NCBI GenBank assembly: GCA_963836915.1
Contig: CAWILH010000002.1
Location: forward strand, 62,001-126,000
DNA from: Cryomorpha sp963836915
GTDB taxonomy: Bacteria; Bacteroidota; Bacteroidia; Flavobacteriales_D; Cryomorphaceae
DNA: 64,000 nucleotides
Reading direction: 5' to 3'
This document shows positions 33,332 through 42,587 of the stretch, in pieces. A program made the position numbers and the translations under genes. Position 1 is the stretch's first letter. Every line of letters starts with the position of its first letter. A model generated the notes under the pieces. It did no database searches. It was not told the origin of the DNA and saw only the letters and a list, made by a program, of their open reading frames with translations.

Positions 33332-33482
33332 GTTGTAAATCTAAGTTATTTAATTTATTAGGTTCAATAATTGCTCCATTTTATAATAATTGATTTAATG
33401 CTTCCGCAAAAAAGTAAGGGTGCCTGCGCATAACCGCACACAGCTGACTTTAGCGATAATCAAATACTTAAAAGGAAATATT

Positions 33483-33695
33483 ATGAGCTATAATGTTGGG
33501 GATAAAGTGAAATGGAGTTGGGGAAACGGAACCGCAAGTGGAAAGGTAAAAACCGTGTATACCGAAAAGGTAGATCGAAAAATAAAAGGCAATGAAGTCA
33601 CCCGGAATGCCGATTCTGATAATCCGGCGTATTATATCGAGCAGGAAGACGGCGACCATGTCTTGAAGTCGCATTCCGAACTGAGTAAGGGGTAG
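33483..33695 (+). CDS. Hypervirulence-associated TUDOR-domain protein (DUF2945)
   Basis: 70 residues, start chosen at MSYNVGDKVKWSWGNGTASG, since the upstream in-frame start lacks homology. The pattern GDKVKWSWGNGTASGKV, then NPAYYIEQEDGDHVLKSHSEL, is the DUF2945/HVA1 TUDOR-like fold, a small beta barrel of about 70 residues. The family is widespread in bacteria and fungi, but its molecular role is not established. It lies between two divergent or convergent neighbours without operon partners. Short tandem repeats begin about 15 bp after its stop. Confidence 0.85.
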   Translation: MSYNVGDKVKWSWGNGTASGKVKTVYTEKVDRKIKGNEVTRNADSDNPAYYIEQEDGDHVLKSHSELSKG

Positions 33696-33711
33696 TTTTA
33701 GAGTCGCATTT

Positions 33712-34060
33712 TTTTGAGCCGCAAGTCGCAAGCCGCAAGCTAAAAGTCGCAAGTCGCGAGTCGTAAGTCGCAAGTCTCGACTCACAACCTTTTCCGAAGT
33801 TCCTAAAACTCGTGACTCGCGACTTAAAAACTCGTGATCTTTTCCGGAGTTCCTAAAACTCGTGACTCGTGACTCAAAAACTCGTGACCTTTTCCGGAGT
33901 TCATAAAACTCGTGACTCGTGACTCAAAAACTCGTGACCTTTTCCGGAGTTCATAAAACTCGTGACTCGAGACTTAAAAGCTCGTGATCTTTTCCGAAGT
34001 TCTTAAAACTCGTGACTCGAGACTAGCGACACAAAGACTCGCGACTCAAAAACTCGCGAC
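33712..34060. repeat. Short-repeat region with five exact-period 50-bp units
   Basis: The first 75 bp are 7-8 bp variants of AAGTCGC. From 33791 a 50-bp unit starting TTTCCGGAGTTC recurs at 33841, 33891, 33941 and 33991. Each unit holds copies of CTCGTGA/ACTCGTG-type words, so it is an 8-bp repeat organised into a 50-bp higher-order repeat. It ends 3 bp before the stop of the leftward methyltransferase frame. No unique spacers, so not CRISPR. Confidence 0.9.
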
Positions 34061-34063
34061 CTT

Positions 34064-35273
34064 TCAAAGAGTCCGTACGGAAGACTCCCCGCTGCCGCTA
34101 TACATCCTATACCCCGAAAATCGGCAGTCGATACGTCCATTCATCAAATGATGGGTGTCAAAGGTTCTCAGCCCCACGTTTTTCATAGCTTCGGGATTTC
34201 CTGAAAAGAGCCAAGCGCGGTATCCCGCAAAATCGGCTTTTAGCTTATCTCCGATCTTGGAGTAGAAATCCACCACATCGTCTACTTTAATACGCTCGTC
34301 ATAGGGCGGGTTCATCACCAGTATAGCTGGCGGCTTTGGGGGTTCGATACGGAAGAAGTCGCTTATCTTGAAATCGATCGCATCCTCAAGTCCGGCTTCG
34401 CTGGCGGCATCCCTGGCCAGATTGAGCGCCAGCAGGTCATTGTCATATCCTATTATTTTGGCAGGACTTTCATTCAGCCTGTTCATAGTTGCTTTGCGGA
34501 TCACGTCAAAGAGCTCCGGCTTATACCCTTTCCAATGCATAAAAGCAAAATCTTTGCGGATCAATCCGGGGGCGATCTTATGTGCTATCATGGCTGCTTC
34601 GATACAGAGCGTGCCCGTACCGCACATTCCATCTACAAAATCGGTCTTTCCATCGTAGCCGGCCAGTAGGAGCATACCTGCGGCAAGGCACTCATTGAGC
34701 GGTGCAGCCGCTTCGGCCTGTCGGTATCCCCGGCGGTGCAAGGTCTCGCCCGAGCTATCTAGCGATACGGTAACTTCTTCATGGTGTATCCTTAGGTGTA
34801 TTACCAATTGTGGATTGCGCGTATCGACATTGGGTCTTTCGCCCAGCTTTTCACGGAAGTAATCGGCTATAGCATCTTTACTCTTCAAGGCTGCATAATA
34901 GCTATGCGTAAACGTAGGGCCGCTCACCGCTGAGCGAATCAAGAAGGTCTTGCTCACCTCAAAAAGCCCGTCCCATTTAATGGACTTTATGCCCTCGTAA
35001 AGCTCATCATCTGTGCCTGAACGTATGGATGGGTTTTAAGATATGCAGCGCCGTGCGCAGCCTTAGATTGGCCTTGTAGACCAAGTCAATATCGGCGGTA
35101 AAATATACCGCACGCTTTCCGGTTTCTATATCGTTGCCACCTATTTGGCGCAGCTCATCGGCAAGTACTCCTTCAAGGCCTTGCAGGGTAGTGGCCACCA
35201 TTTGAAAACGCGCCCCCACCGGATTTTTAACCGGCTTATATTTACCCACCTGCCTTCTTCGCTCCATATCCAT
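34064..35273 (-). pseudogene. THUMP-type rRNA methyltransferase (RlmL-like), interrupted by a frameshift
   Basis: Two adjacent frames make up one protein. The first (35273 to 35007, 88 codons) has the N-terminal ferredoxin-like/THUMP start MVATTLQGLEGVLADELRQI and ends LKPIHTFRHR. The second is open from about 35017 as TDDELYEGIKSIKWDGLFEV and has the THUMP end, the SAM-binding FVDGMCGTGTLCIEAA and the catalytic MNPPYDERI. Together they give about 400 residues, normal for this m2G-type family. A shift of one base near 35010-35020 separates them. It may be a real null allele, a recoding event or a sequencing error. It overlaps the SUI1 gene end by 32 bp. Confidence 0.85.
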
Positions 35274-35574
35274 TTTTATTTAAGTATTCTAAAATTTTAT
35301 CGCGGTGGTCGCCTTGTATCATTATCTCGCCATTCTTCGCTGCGCCGCCCACTCCACAAAGGTTTTTGAGTACGCTGCCCAAGGCTTTCAGATCATCTTC
35401 CGCGCCTACGAAGTCTTTGATCAGGCTCACTGTTTTCCCGCCCCCTTTGCGCTCCAGCCAGATGCGGAGCTCCTGCTCTTCGGGCTGCAGGGTGGTAGCT
35501 TCTTTTTTCCCATCATAGCTATAAGCGAAATCGGGATTGGTGCTGTAGATTATGTTTTTTTTCTTTTTTGCCAA
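35242..35574 (-). CDS. SUI1/YciH-family translation initiation factor
   Basis: 110 residues. An N-terminal Lys-rich segment (MAKKKKNIIYSTNPDFAYSY) is followed by the SUI1 fold with LRIWLERKGGGKTVSLIKDF and the typical LCGVGGAAKNGEIMIQGDHR. Bacterial SUI1 proteins (YciH) resemble eukaryotic eIF1 and affect initiation fidelity; their role in Bacteroidota is not well defined. It is translationally linked to the RlmL-like gene, whose start lies 32 bp inside its 3' end, so both belong to a translation-related operon. Confidence 0.92.
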   Translation of the reverse strand: MAKKKKNIIYSTNPDFAYSYDGKKEATTLQPEEQELRIWLERKGGGKTVSLIKDFVGAEDDLKALGSVLKNLCGVGGAAKNGEIMIQGDHRDKILEYLNKNGYGAKKAGG

Positions 35575-35662
35575 TCTTTCAGGAATTTAGTCTTGAGAAT
35601 TGCCATTTAACTTATTTGAACTTTAAGGCTTCCGCCAATATTCTTTCCGCATTCCGGAGCCG

Positions 35663-36190
35663 TCAGCCTTCACTGCGCTCTATCATCTGCCGCTCATGCC
35701 GCTGGAAGTGATCGGTCAAAAAGTCCAAGGTTTGAAGAATCGTAATTCTACCCGCCCGTGGATGCTTGAAGTATGCCTTGCCCACCATTGAAGCATCAAA
35801 CCTTTCAAGTACGGCGCCCAGTTTGGAGCGCAAGGCGGGGTACTCGGCTTTTATCTTTTGGTAATCAGGTCTCTCGGGGAGGGCTTCAAAAAACTTGGGC
35901 GCCCTAAATTTTGTCTTATCGTTTCTCAATGCCCTTTGCAGTAAAAAGGCTCTCAGTTTTGCCGAAAGACCACCCTTAGGTACTTCATCCTTATCGGCCA
36001 GCACCTTCTTTTCGAGATAGGCCACCACGCCTTGCTCGGAGACGAAAAGATGATTTAAGATTTGTGCCGCATTCCATTCTTCGGCTCCGCTTTTAAATCT
36101 CGCATCTTCGCTCAGGCTATCCATAAACTTCAGGTTCTTATCAAGAATTACGTTCAGGATATCAAATTTTTTTTGGAGTTTTGTGATCAT
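35663..36190 (-). CDS. DinB-like four-helix protein
   Basis: 175 residues, all-alpha. The DinB superfamily pattern is visible: a conserved His in EWNAAQILNHLFVSEQGVV and the C-terminal FLTDHFQRHERQM with two His, which together bind a divalent metal. Members include thiol transferases and many proteins of unknown activity; nothing here points to one. Its ATG overlaps the stop of the DUF4105 gene by 4 bp (ATGA), so the two are translationally coupled. Confidence 0.85.
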   Translation of the reverse strand: MITKLQKKFDILNVILDKNLKFMDSLSEDARFKSGAEEWNAAQILNHLFVSEQGVVAYLEKKVLADKDEVPKGGLSAKLRAFLLQRALRNDKTKFRAPKFFEALPERPDYQKIKAEYPALRSKLGAVLERFDASMVGKAYFKHPRAGRITILQTLDFLTDHFQRHERQMIERSEG

Positions 36191-37356
36191 ATCTCGGTTT
36201 TTTCAAGAATGTGTTTGCGCTTTTGCCACGACCAGCTCCTCGCTGCCAACGCCAAGATGATAGGGATTACTGCCATATGAAAATCTTGCGGTATCAATCC
36301 CCAAAATACGATCAGGGCGAACATAAATATAGCGTGAAATTTAAAAAACCGACTGGCATTTTTTCCCTTTATCAAGAGGATAGCGCCGTAGAGCCAAGAA
36401 GGCAGCGCCCAAAGAATGTTGAGGTTCCAAGTAGTCGTGGAGTGATCTGTGGCAAACCAAAGCAGTAAAATTACGATGCCGAGTATGCCTACGAGGCTGA
36501 AAAGGACGACGTCAAACCACTTCATCTTTCGGGGGCTCACGAAGATGGTGCTCAGCAGGCTTACGCCAAATAAAATCCAAAATATCCAATTTATGCCGGC
36601 CGATTCTTTCACCACCGCAGCATTCTCTTTTAGAATTACAGTTTCGCTTTTGACCAATGGCAGTATTTCGCTTCCGCGAATGACACGGGCATCTCCAAGG
36701 TGGGACATTAAAAAGTCGGGCAGGAACATCTGCTCCCTCCAGCTGGCCAGATAGTCGCAGGGCATACCGAGCGCTAGGTCTATGCCCAAATCGCTCCAAG
36801 GGTGGTTGTTTAATTGTAACTGTATCAAGTCGCGAAAGGTCTGGGTAGTCTCACTCCGATCGCTGGGATACACCAAATTTTCACCGAGTATATCTTCGAT
36901 TACGTCACGGATGCGCGTACTGCAATTGTCGTAGAAGAAGTCATACTTATAGCCCCTGTTTTCAGGCTTCGCGTTGTTTTCCAAAAAGGCGTAGAGCTTT
37001 TCTTTCTCGCCTTGCTTGAGATTGAGCACCTGCCGCCTTACCCATCTGCCTTCGTATTGATAGCTAGCCACGAAGCGCTGAAAGGTGGTTACATTCAAAA
37101 TGTATTCAAGCTTTCCACGGGTGAACTTCACATAAAAATTGGGAGTATCGAAATCAAAGGTGCCGTAATTATACACCCTGTCCAGCCCTGTCTGTCGATC
37201 ACTGATCATGATTGCGCTATGCCCAAAGGTGGAGTAAAGATCGCCGCCGGCACCACAAGAGATGAGCGATACTTCGGCCTGCTGGGTGAGCATGCCGGCA
37301 TTTGCCGTGAGCGAAAACAGTAGGGATATTATGAGAAAGCAGGCGCTCCGAAACAT
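36187..37356 (-). CDS. DUF4105 / Lnb N-terminal-domain membrane protein
   Basis: 389 residues with a cleavable signal peptide (FLIISLLFSLTANA). Residues about 25-180 form the Lnb-N/DUF4105 domain with GGDLYSTFGHSAIMI and YDNCSTRIRD, where His and Cys form a NlpC/P60-like catalytic pair. The C-terminal 150 residues contain four to five hydrophobic helices. A peptidase or amidase activity in the periplasm is plausible by fold but unproven. It is followed, with a 4-bp overlap, by the DinB-like gene and preceded 21 bp upstream by the patatin-like gene. Confidence 0.85.
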   Translation of the reverse strand: MFRSACFLIISLLFSLTANAGMLTQQAEVSLISCGAGGDLYSTFGHSAIMISDRQTGLDRVYNYGTFDFDTPNFYVKFTRGKLEYILNVTTFQRFVASYQYEGRWVRRQVLNLKQGEKEKLYAFLENNAKPENRGYKYDFFYDNCSTRIRDVIEDILGENLVYPSDRSETTQTFRDLIQLQLNNHPWSDLGIDLALGMPCDYLASWREQMFLPDFLMSHLGDARVIRGSEILPLVKSETVILKENAAVVKESAGINWIFWILFGVSLLSTIFVSPRKMKWFDVVLFSLVGILGIVILLLWFATDHSTTTWNLNILWALPSWLYGAILLIKGKNASRFFKFHAIFMFALIVFWGLIPQDFHMAVIPIILALAARSWSWQKRKHILEKTEI

Positions 37357-37377
37357 GGGCGCAAAACTAGCTAAAAT

Positions 37378-39648
37378 CTACTCATCGATCAGCTCGCGCA
37401 GTCTGGCCACCGACTTCTGGTTCCAAGGCATCTCAATAGAATTGACCACCTTGATCTTTTCGAGTTCTGTAAGGTGCCAGCTCAACGCAATATGCTCTCC
37501 GGGATTATTTCGCATCTCCAATGGCAATTGATAGATCGGTACTTCCATCCCTTCGCTCGTAAGCTGTAGGATCTGATCCATATTATAATCCTGATCATTG
37601 AAATAATTGCCATAAAAAGAGCCGATCGGGCTCGTAAGCTTATCGAGTATCGTACTCTTCTGTGTCTTGGTATAGGCATCTTTCTCGGTATCGCGGATTT
37701 GAAGAATCACTATTCCACTAGTGTTTTTCTCTATCCAGCTACGAAAAGAAAATAGATATTGCGAAGTTATTTTCATTCCAAAATTATCGCGCAAGCCAGC
37801 ATCCATCACTTCAATGGGTGGCTCGGTGGGCAGGCTCGCGTATGGGAGGATGTAGGGAAAGGTGCTATTCATGCGCAGGGCAGAACTCATCAGCAGGTCT
37901 TTGGCGCCATGATTCACGAACATCCGGCTGAACTCAATATTTTCAGCAGCCAGATTAAGCTCCCCCTGCACATTGGGATCCTGATAGCACATATACGATA
38001 TGGGCGAAGAAGAAATAAGCATTCGCCTACCGTCATTCACCACCGATGGCGCCAAGATGAGCATGGGAATCTCAGCTTGCGACTCAGCCTGAGCATATAC
38101 CTGCATGGGTTTATCAAATACGCCGTGGGTATTTTTATTCAACTGGTCTTCGAAGGTCATGGCGCGATCTACCACATAGCTATGCCCTGCAATGTCCCGC
38201 TTTCTAAACCGCACGAAAATATCATTGGTCGCAAAGGTGAAGAGCACACGGTTTAAGATATCCTTCGCAATATCGGCCTGATAGGAATCGCTGTACAGGG
38301 AGCGCGCAGTATCGGAGCGGTGCATATAAAGATCGCGGTAATAGGCTGCCCCGATCGTACCACCCGATGAGCCGGTCATGAGACGCATATTTCGGCTGAG
38401 CGCACCATCCATCAGGCTATCGCAATATTGCAGCGCCCGCACCGTCCACAGTGATGAGCGCAGCCCGCCCCCGCTGGTATTCAGTATGATCATCTTTGGT
38501 TTATAAGCCGGGTCTCCCTTGCGCTTACGCTCGCCATCGAGCCAGAGGTTGAGCGTCCTTAAATGTTGGTTTTGGTCTTCACTTACCCGCATCAAGCTTC
38601 CGTTAAGGCTGTCGATAACAGCGGCAGAATAGGCTATGGCTGGCTTATCGTAATCAATACCGTATGCGGGATTGAACCTGTGGAAGGCATCGTACTGTCC
38701 CGAAGCAAAATCGACCAATAAGATAATCGCGATAAGCACGGTAAGTGTCCATCCCTTTAGCCAAGACATGCTGATGGAGATTACCATGAGCACCACCGTA
38801 AAAACCAAGAAAGTACTTGCTGCAGCGGGTATCACAAAAAACTCGCTAAACTGAAAAGCGCCAACAAAGAAAAAAGCAAGGACAATCAGAATCTCGAAGA
38901 GCGAAGCATTCACATGGTTTTGGTAGAATACCTGTCGCAACATATCCTGGTCATAGTGGGCGCTTTCTCGCGCCAGATTAAGCTTCAGCGGATTTGATAA
39001 ATAGGTATCGACGCGCCAACGGCTGCGGCCTCTACTGAACTGATATCCCGAACGGAGTGAGAATCGGGCTTTCTTCTTGTCCATCAAGAGCTCCATCTGC
39101 TCTTCGGTATTGCCGGTGATTTTATATATGTTCTTATTGGTGGGAAAGAAATATGCCAATGCCAAGGTGATGAACAGGATATTTCCCGAAAGGAAAGCCA
39201 CCATGTACATCGTAATTTCCGTGGCACTCTTAAGCTCGGTATTACTGAGAAATTGGCTAGAGCAATAGATATAGGTAATTACAAAAACGATCGGGATGAT
39301 GAAATTATTGACACAAAACTTGATGAAGGGTCGTGAAAGCGTGGCTAAGAATGGAAAGCGCTTGGCATGAATGATATACGAGTATATATTGAAGGCCATA
39401 ATAAAAGCACCTAACGAAAACCCGAGGATGGCATAGGACCAAATTCCCACTTCGCCACGGTATTCGGGCGCCAAGAATAAGTAGGGTATTCCAAACTTAT
39501 TGGCAAAAAGCTGCGTGGTAAATCCAAATAGTATGAGCCAGAAAAGCAGCAGGAAATGATTTCTCTTCAAATGGAGAATAGCCAGTTGAAAAGGAAAAAA
39601 ATACAGAAAGCGGTCGAGGTATTGCCTTCCCGCAGCTTTGGCTACCAT
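37378..39648 (-). CDS. Membrane-anchored patatin-like phospholipase
   Basis: 756 residues. The N-terminal half (to about 340) has eight or so hydrophobic segments in two blocks. The C-terminal half is a patatin-like hydrolase: NTSGGGLRSSLW as the oxyanion loop, TGSSGGTIGAAYY with the nucleophile Ser in GxSxG, and the catalytic Asp in VMDAGLRDNFG (order D-A-G, where D-G-A/G is usual). It would cleave membrane lipids or acyl esters on the cytoplasmic side. A further C-terminal region has no named domain. It stands upstream of DUF4105 and DinB genes, probably cotranscribed. Confidence 0.82.
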   Translation of the reverse strand: MVAKAAGRQYLDRFLYFFPFQLAILHLKRNHFLLLFWLILFGFTTQLFANKFGIPYLFLAPEYRGEVGIWSYAILGFSLGAFIMAFNIYSYIIHAKRFPFLATLSRPFIKFCVNNFIIPIVFVITYIYCSSQFLSNTELKSATEITMYMVAFLSGNILFITLALAYFFPTNKNIYKITGNTEEQMELLMDKKKARFSLRSGYQFSRGRSRWRVDTYLSNPLKLNLARESAHYDQDMLRQVFYQNHVNASLFEILIVLAFFFVGAFQFSEFFVIPAAASTFLVFTVVLMVISISMSWLKGWTLTVLIAIILLVDFASGQYDAFHRFNPAYGIDYDKPAIAYSAAVIDSLNGSLMRVSEDQNQHLRTLNLWLDGERKRKGDPAYKPKMIILNTSGGGLRSSLWTVRALQYCDSLMDGALSRNMRLMTGSSGGTIGAAYYRDLYMHRSDTARSLYSDSYQADIAKDILNRVLFTFATNDIFVRFRKRDIAGHSYVVDRAMTFEDQLNKNTHGVFDKPMQVYAQAESQAEIPMLILAPSVVNDGRRMLISSSPISYMCYQDPNVQGELNLAAENIEFSRMFVNHGAKDLLMSSALRMNSTFPYILPYASLPTEPPIEVMDAGLRDNFGMKITSQYLFSFRSWIEKNTSGIVILQIRDTEKDAYTKTQKSTILDKLTSPIGSFYGNYFNDQDYNMDQILQLTSEGMEVPIYQLPLEMRNNPGEHIALSWHLTELEKIKVVNSIEMPWNQKSVARLRELIDE

Positions 39649-39698
39649 TCGTGTCGAGTCTAGTTTTTCTACGTTGCCGTTGCTTCTAGGGTTGGCTT

Positions 39699-41392
39699 TT
39701 ACGGTTTGAGTTTAGATTCCACACGTTTCAGGATCGTTTCTTCCCTTTTATCTGCTTCTTTTTCCAATTGCTCTATTTCGGCGATTGTTTCACTTACAAA
39801 GGCTTTATCTTCAAAACCCATTAGGTTTACCTTCACATTTAGCGCTGCGCCTCTTACAGCCGCCCTTACGCATAGCGCTCCTACGCCCGCATCGGTTACT
39901 GAGTTGGGGTTTCCATCAGTAGCCATCGCTTCGATCATGTCAAAACAGGCGGCAGATATTCTGGCCACTTTCAAGGGCACTTCGGCCGCGGTCTTCGTGG
40001 CTTTTGCGATAGCTTCCTTCCTGGCTTTCACTTCTTCCGGTTTATCCTTTGGCATTCCGAAGGCATTCATAATTTGCTCAAAAGCAGCCGTATCTTCATC
40101 TACAGCCGCGAGAAGTTTTCCTTTGAGTGCTTCGCCTTTTTGGCCCAGTCAGAAAAGAATTCCCACTTATCGTCCCATCCACGCTTATGTGCGCTCAGGT
40201 TGGCCACCATGGTGCCCAGCGATATTCCCAGCGCCCCGGCATACGCTGCCACGCTGCCACCACCGGGGGCTGGCGATTCGGATGCGGCTTCATCGGCAAA
40301 ATCGCGCAAGGACATGCTCACCAACTTCGACTGTGCTTCATCGCGCATCAAGTATTCTATTACTTTCTTATTGGCATCAAAAGGGGCGAGATCATCTAGC
40401 CCGAGGCTTTTGACGGCTATTTTCACTTTCTCAGATTCTGAGATTCCCAGCGAGCGCTCCTGCTTCCGCAAAAAATAATCGGCAGCATCGATCAGACATT
40501 TTAAAGGTACCAGACCTACGATCTCCGACCCCGTAACGCGTATCCCCCTTTCTTGGGCTTTCTTGCACGCTTCATCAAAGGCGATATGTACGGGCGTGAT
40601 GCTGATATTGGTCAGATTTAGCGAAAGCTGGGCTATGCCGTACTCTTCTATATACCAGCCTATGCCCTTCACCGATTTCAGGCTGCCCGGTATGCGCGCC
40701 GGCTCTCCCGACGCATCGGTTATTACCTTTCCGGTCAGTGGGTCGCCCGAGCGATCTACCCTTCCGGCTTCCCGTATGTCAAAAGCTATGGCATTGGCGC
40801 GCCGGCTCGACGTGGTGTTCAAATTCACGTTATAGGCTACCAGAAAGTCGCGCACTCCAATGGCAGTGGCACCGGTTTTTTTGGCAGAAGCATTAAACGC
40901 CGCCGGACCGAAGTCGGGCCTCCCACCTTCCGCAGCCAGCTTATCGAGCCCTTCATATTCGCCTTGACGGCAATAGGCCAGGTTCTTTCGCTTGGTATCT
41001 TTTGCCGCCTGCTCATAAAAGTACCCCGGAATGCCAAGCTCCCGGCCCACGCGCTCACCCAGCTTATGGGCATAAGGGATTATTTCTTCCATCGTGATGC
41101 CGGCTATCGGCACAAGTGGACATACATCAGTAGCACCCATACGCGGGTGCTCGCCGCTATGTTGGGACATATCTATAAGTTCTGCCGCCTTTTTGATAAG
41201 TAGAAATGCCGCTTCAATCACGGCTTCGGGTTCTCCCACAAAGGTGATCACGGTTCGATTGGTGCTCTTGCCTGGGTCTACGTCCAGCAATTTTATGCCT
41301 TCTACTGTTTCGACAACAGCGGCAATGGCTTGGATTTTTTCTTTGTTACGGCCTTCAGATATGTTCGGAACGCATTCGATTAAGGGTTTCAT
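39699..41392 (-). pseudogene. ftcD: Formimidoyltransferase-cyclodeaminase, interrupted by a frameshift
   Basis: The long frame from 41392 encodes MKPLIECVPNISEGRNKEKI, the transferase N- and C-subdomains, and the start of the cyclodeaminase with the SPAPGGGSVAAYAG loop, then ends at a TAG at 40100 after WEFFSDWAKKAKHS. The second frame, open from about 40135, continues as GEALKGKLLAAVDEDTAAFE and ends at 39699. One extra A in the A5 tract (40137-40141, T on the plus strand) would restore a normal protein of about 560 residues. FtcD moves the formimino group of histidine breakdown to tetrahydrofolate. It may be a sequencing indel; no other hut gene is nearby. Confidence 0.88.
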
Positions 41393-41493
41393 GCAAAGGG
41401 AATTTTCAAATTTGATCGCTCGAAGGTAGTCAATCAATGATTCAACGAAAAAGGGATCCTAGGAATTTGAATTTTCCGATCCGTCGATTTCAT

Positions 41494-41501
41494 TAGATTT
41501 G
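41494..41501 (+). promoter_or_regulatory. Promoter -7 box TAGATTTG upstream of surE
   Basis: Exact TAnnTTTG match 8 bp before the ATG; a TTTG lies 24 bp upstream, just outside the usual window. The leader would be very short. Confidence 0.6.
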
Positions 41502-41509
41502 CCCGCATT

Positions 41510-42292
41510 ATGACAAGTGAAAAAAAGAGACCGCTTATTCTGGTTACCAATGATGATGGCATCACTGCCGGGGGCATTCGAAGTCTTATCGAAGTGGCGT
41601 CGGAGTTTGGCGATGTGGTAGTGGTAGCTCCAGATAGTCCGCAAAGTGGAATGGGCGATGCCATTACGGTCAATAATATTTTGAGATTGCAAGAAGTCAA
41701 TGATGTGCAAGGTATCACTGAGCTCAGCTGCACCGGCACGCCGGTAGATTGCGTAAAGCTGGCCATATACCGCGTCCTGAAACAAAAACCCGACTTGCTG
41801 CTCTCGGGGGTCAACCATGGAGCCAATAATAGCATCAATGTGATCTATTCCGGTACGATGTCGGCGGCTTTAGAAGGCGCCATTGAAGGTATTCCATCCA
41901 TAGGATTTTCTCTGCTCGATCATAGCGCAAGCGCTGACTTTAGCGCATCTCAAGGCGTGGCAAGGGTCTTGATCAAAAGCGCATTGGAAAACGGCATACC
42001 CAAGGGCACCTGCCTGAATGTGAATATCCCGAAAATACCCTTAGCGGAGATCAAGGGAATAAAAATTTGCCGGCAGGCCAAGGCGTTTTGGGAAGATGAT
42101 TTTCAGCCGCGTAAAGATCCTTCGGGGCGGATTTACTATTGGATAACCGGCGAATTGGTAAACCATGATGAAGGAGACGACAGCGATGTATGGGCACTAG
42201 AAAACAATTTTGTCTCGGTAGTGCCCGTTCAATATGACCTTACAGCCCACGCAGCCATAGCTGAGCTGAAGACTTGGAAAAATGAAATCTAA
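41510..42292 (+). CDS. surE: 5'/3'-nucleotidase SurE
   Basis: 260-residue cytoplasmic phosphatase of the SurE family. The metal site begins with LVTNDDGITAGGI, and the family motifs APDSPQSGMGDAIT, SGVNHGANN and YSGTMSAALEG follow in order. SurE releases phosphate from nucleoside 5'- and 3'-monophosphates and short polyphosphates and is linked to stationary-phase survival. It heads a tight rightward operon with a small membrane protein, lpxB and a SpoIID-domain gene; the next gene starts 11 bp before its stop. Confidence 0.95.
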   Translation: MTSEKKRPLILVTNDDGITAGGIRSLIEVASEFGDVVVVAPDSPQSGMGDAITVNNILRLQEVNDVQGITELSCTGTPVDCVKLAIYRVLKQKPDLLLSGVNHGANNSINVIYSGTMSAALEGAIEGIPSIGFSLLDHSASADFSASQGVARVLIKSALENGIPKGTCLNVNIPKIPLAEIKGIKICRQAKAFWEDDFQPRKDPSGRIYYWITGELVNHDEGDDSDVWALENNFVSVVPVQYDLTAHAAIAELKTWKNEI

Positions 42293-42587
42293 ACGCCGGG
42301 ATAGTTTAAAAGTCGGCTTGATCATTGGGCTTTTCGCACCGGTGATCGGGTTTATAATTTATGGTCTCTATTGGTCATGGAACTTCAACCGCACGTTGGG
42401 ATATTTCTACGAAGACCTTTTTATTGGCACCCCGGCATACCGTTCATCCATCCTTTCGCTTAGTATTTTGATCAATCTTATTCCTTTTTTCATCTTTATC
42501 AGGAAAGAAAAATATCAGACCGCCCGTGGTGTATTGCTTGCGGTTTTTGTCTACGTCCCCTTCGTCATTTACTTTAAGTTTGCATAG
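42282..42587 (+). CDS. Small membrane protein between surE and lpxB
   Basis: 101 residues with three hydrophobic segments (about 11-30, 55-72 and 82-99) and a basic N-terminus. No family name is known to me, but I recall similar small proteins between surE and lpxB in other Bacteroidota. It overlaps surE by 11 bp and its stop directly precedes the lpxB ATG, so translation is coupled. A role in lipid A or envelope assembly is inferred only from position. Confidence 0.75.
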   Translation: MKSKRRDSLKVGLIIGLFAPVIGFIIYGLYWSWNFNRTLGYFYEDLFIGTPAYRSSILSLSILINLIPFFIFIRKEKYQTARGVLLAVFVYVPFVIYFKFA

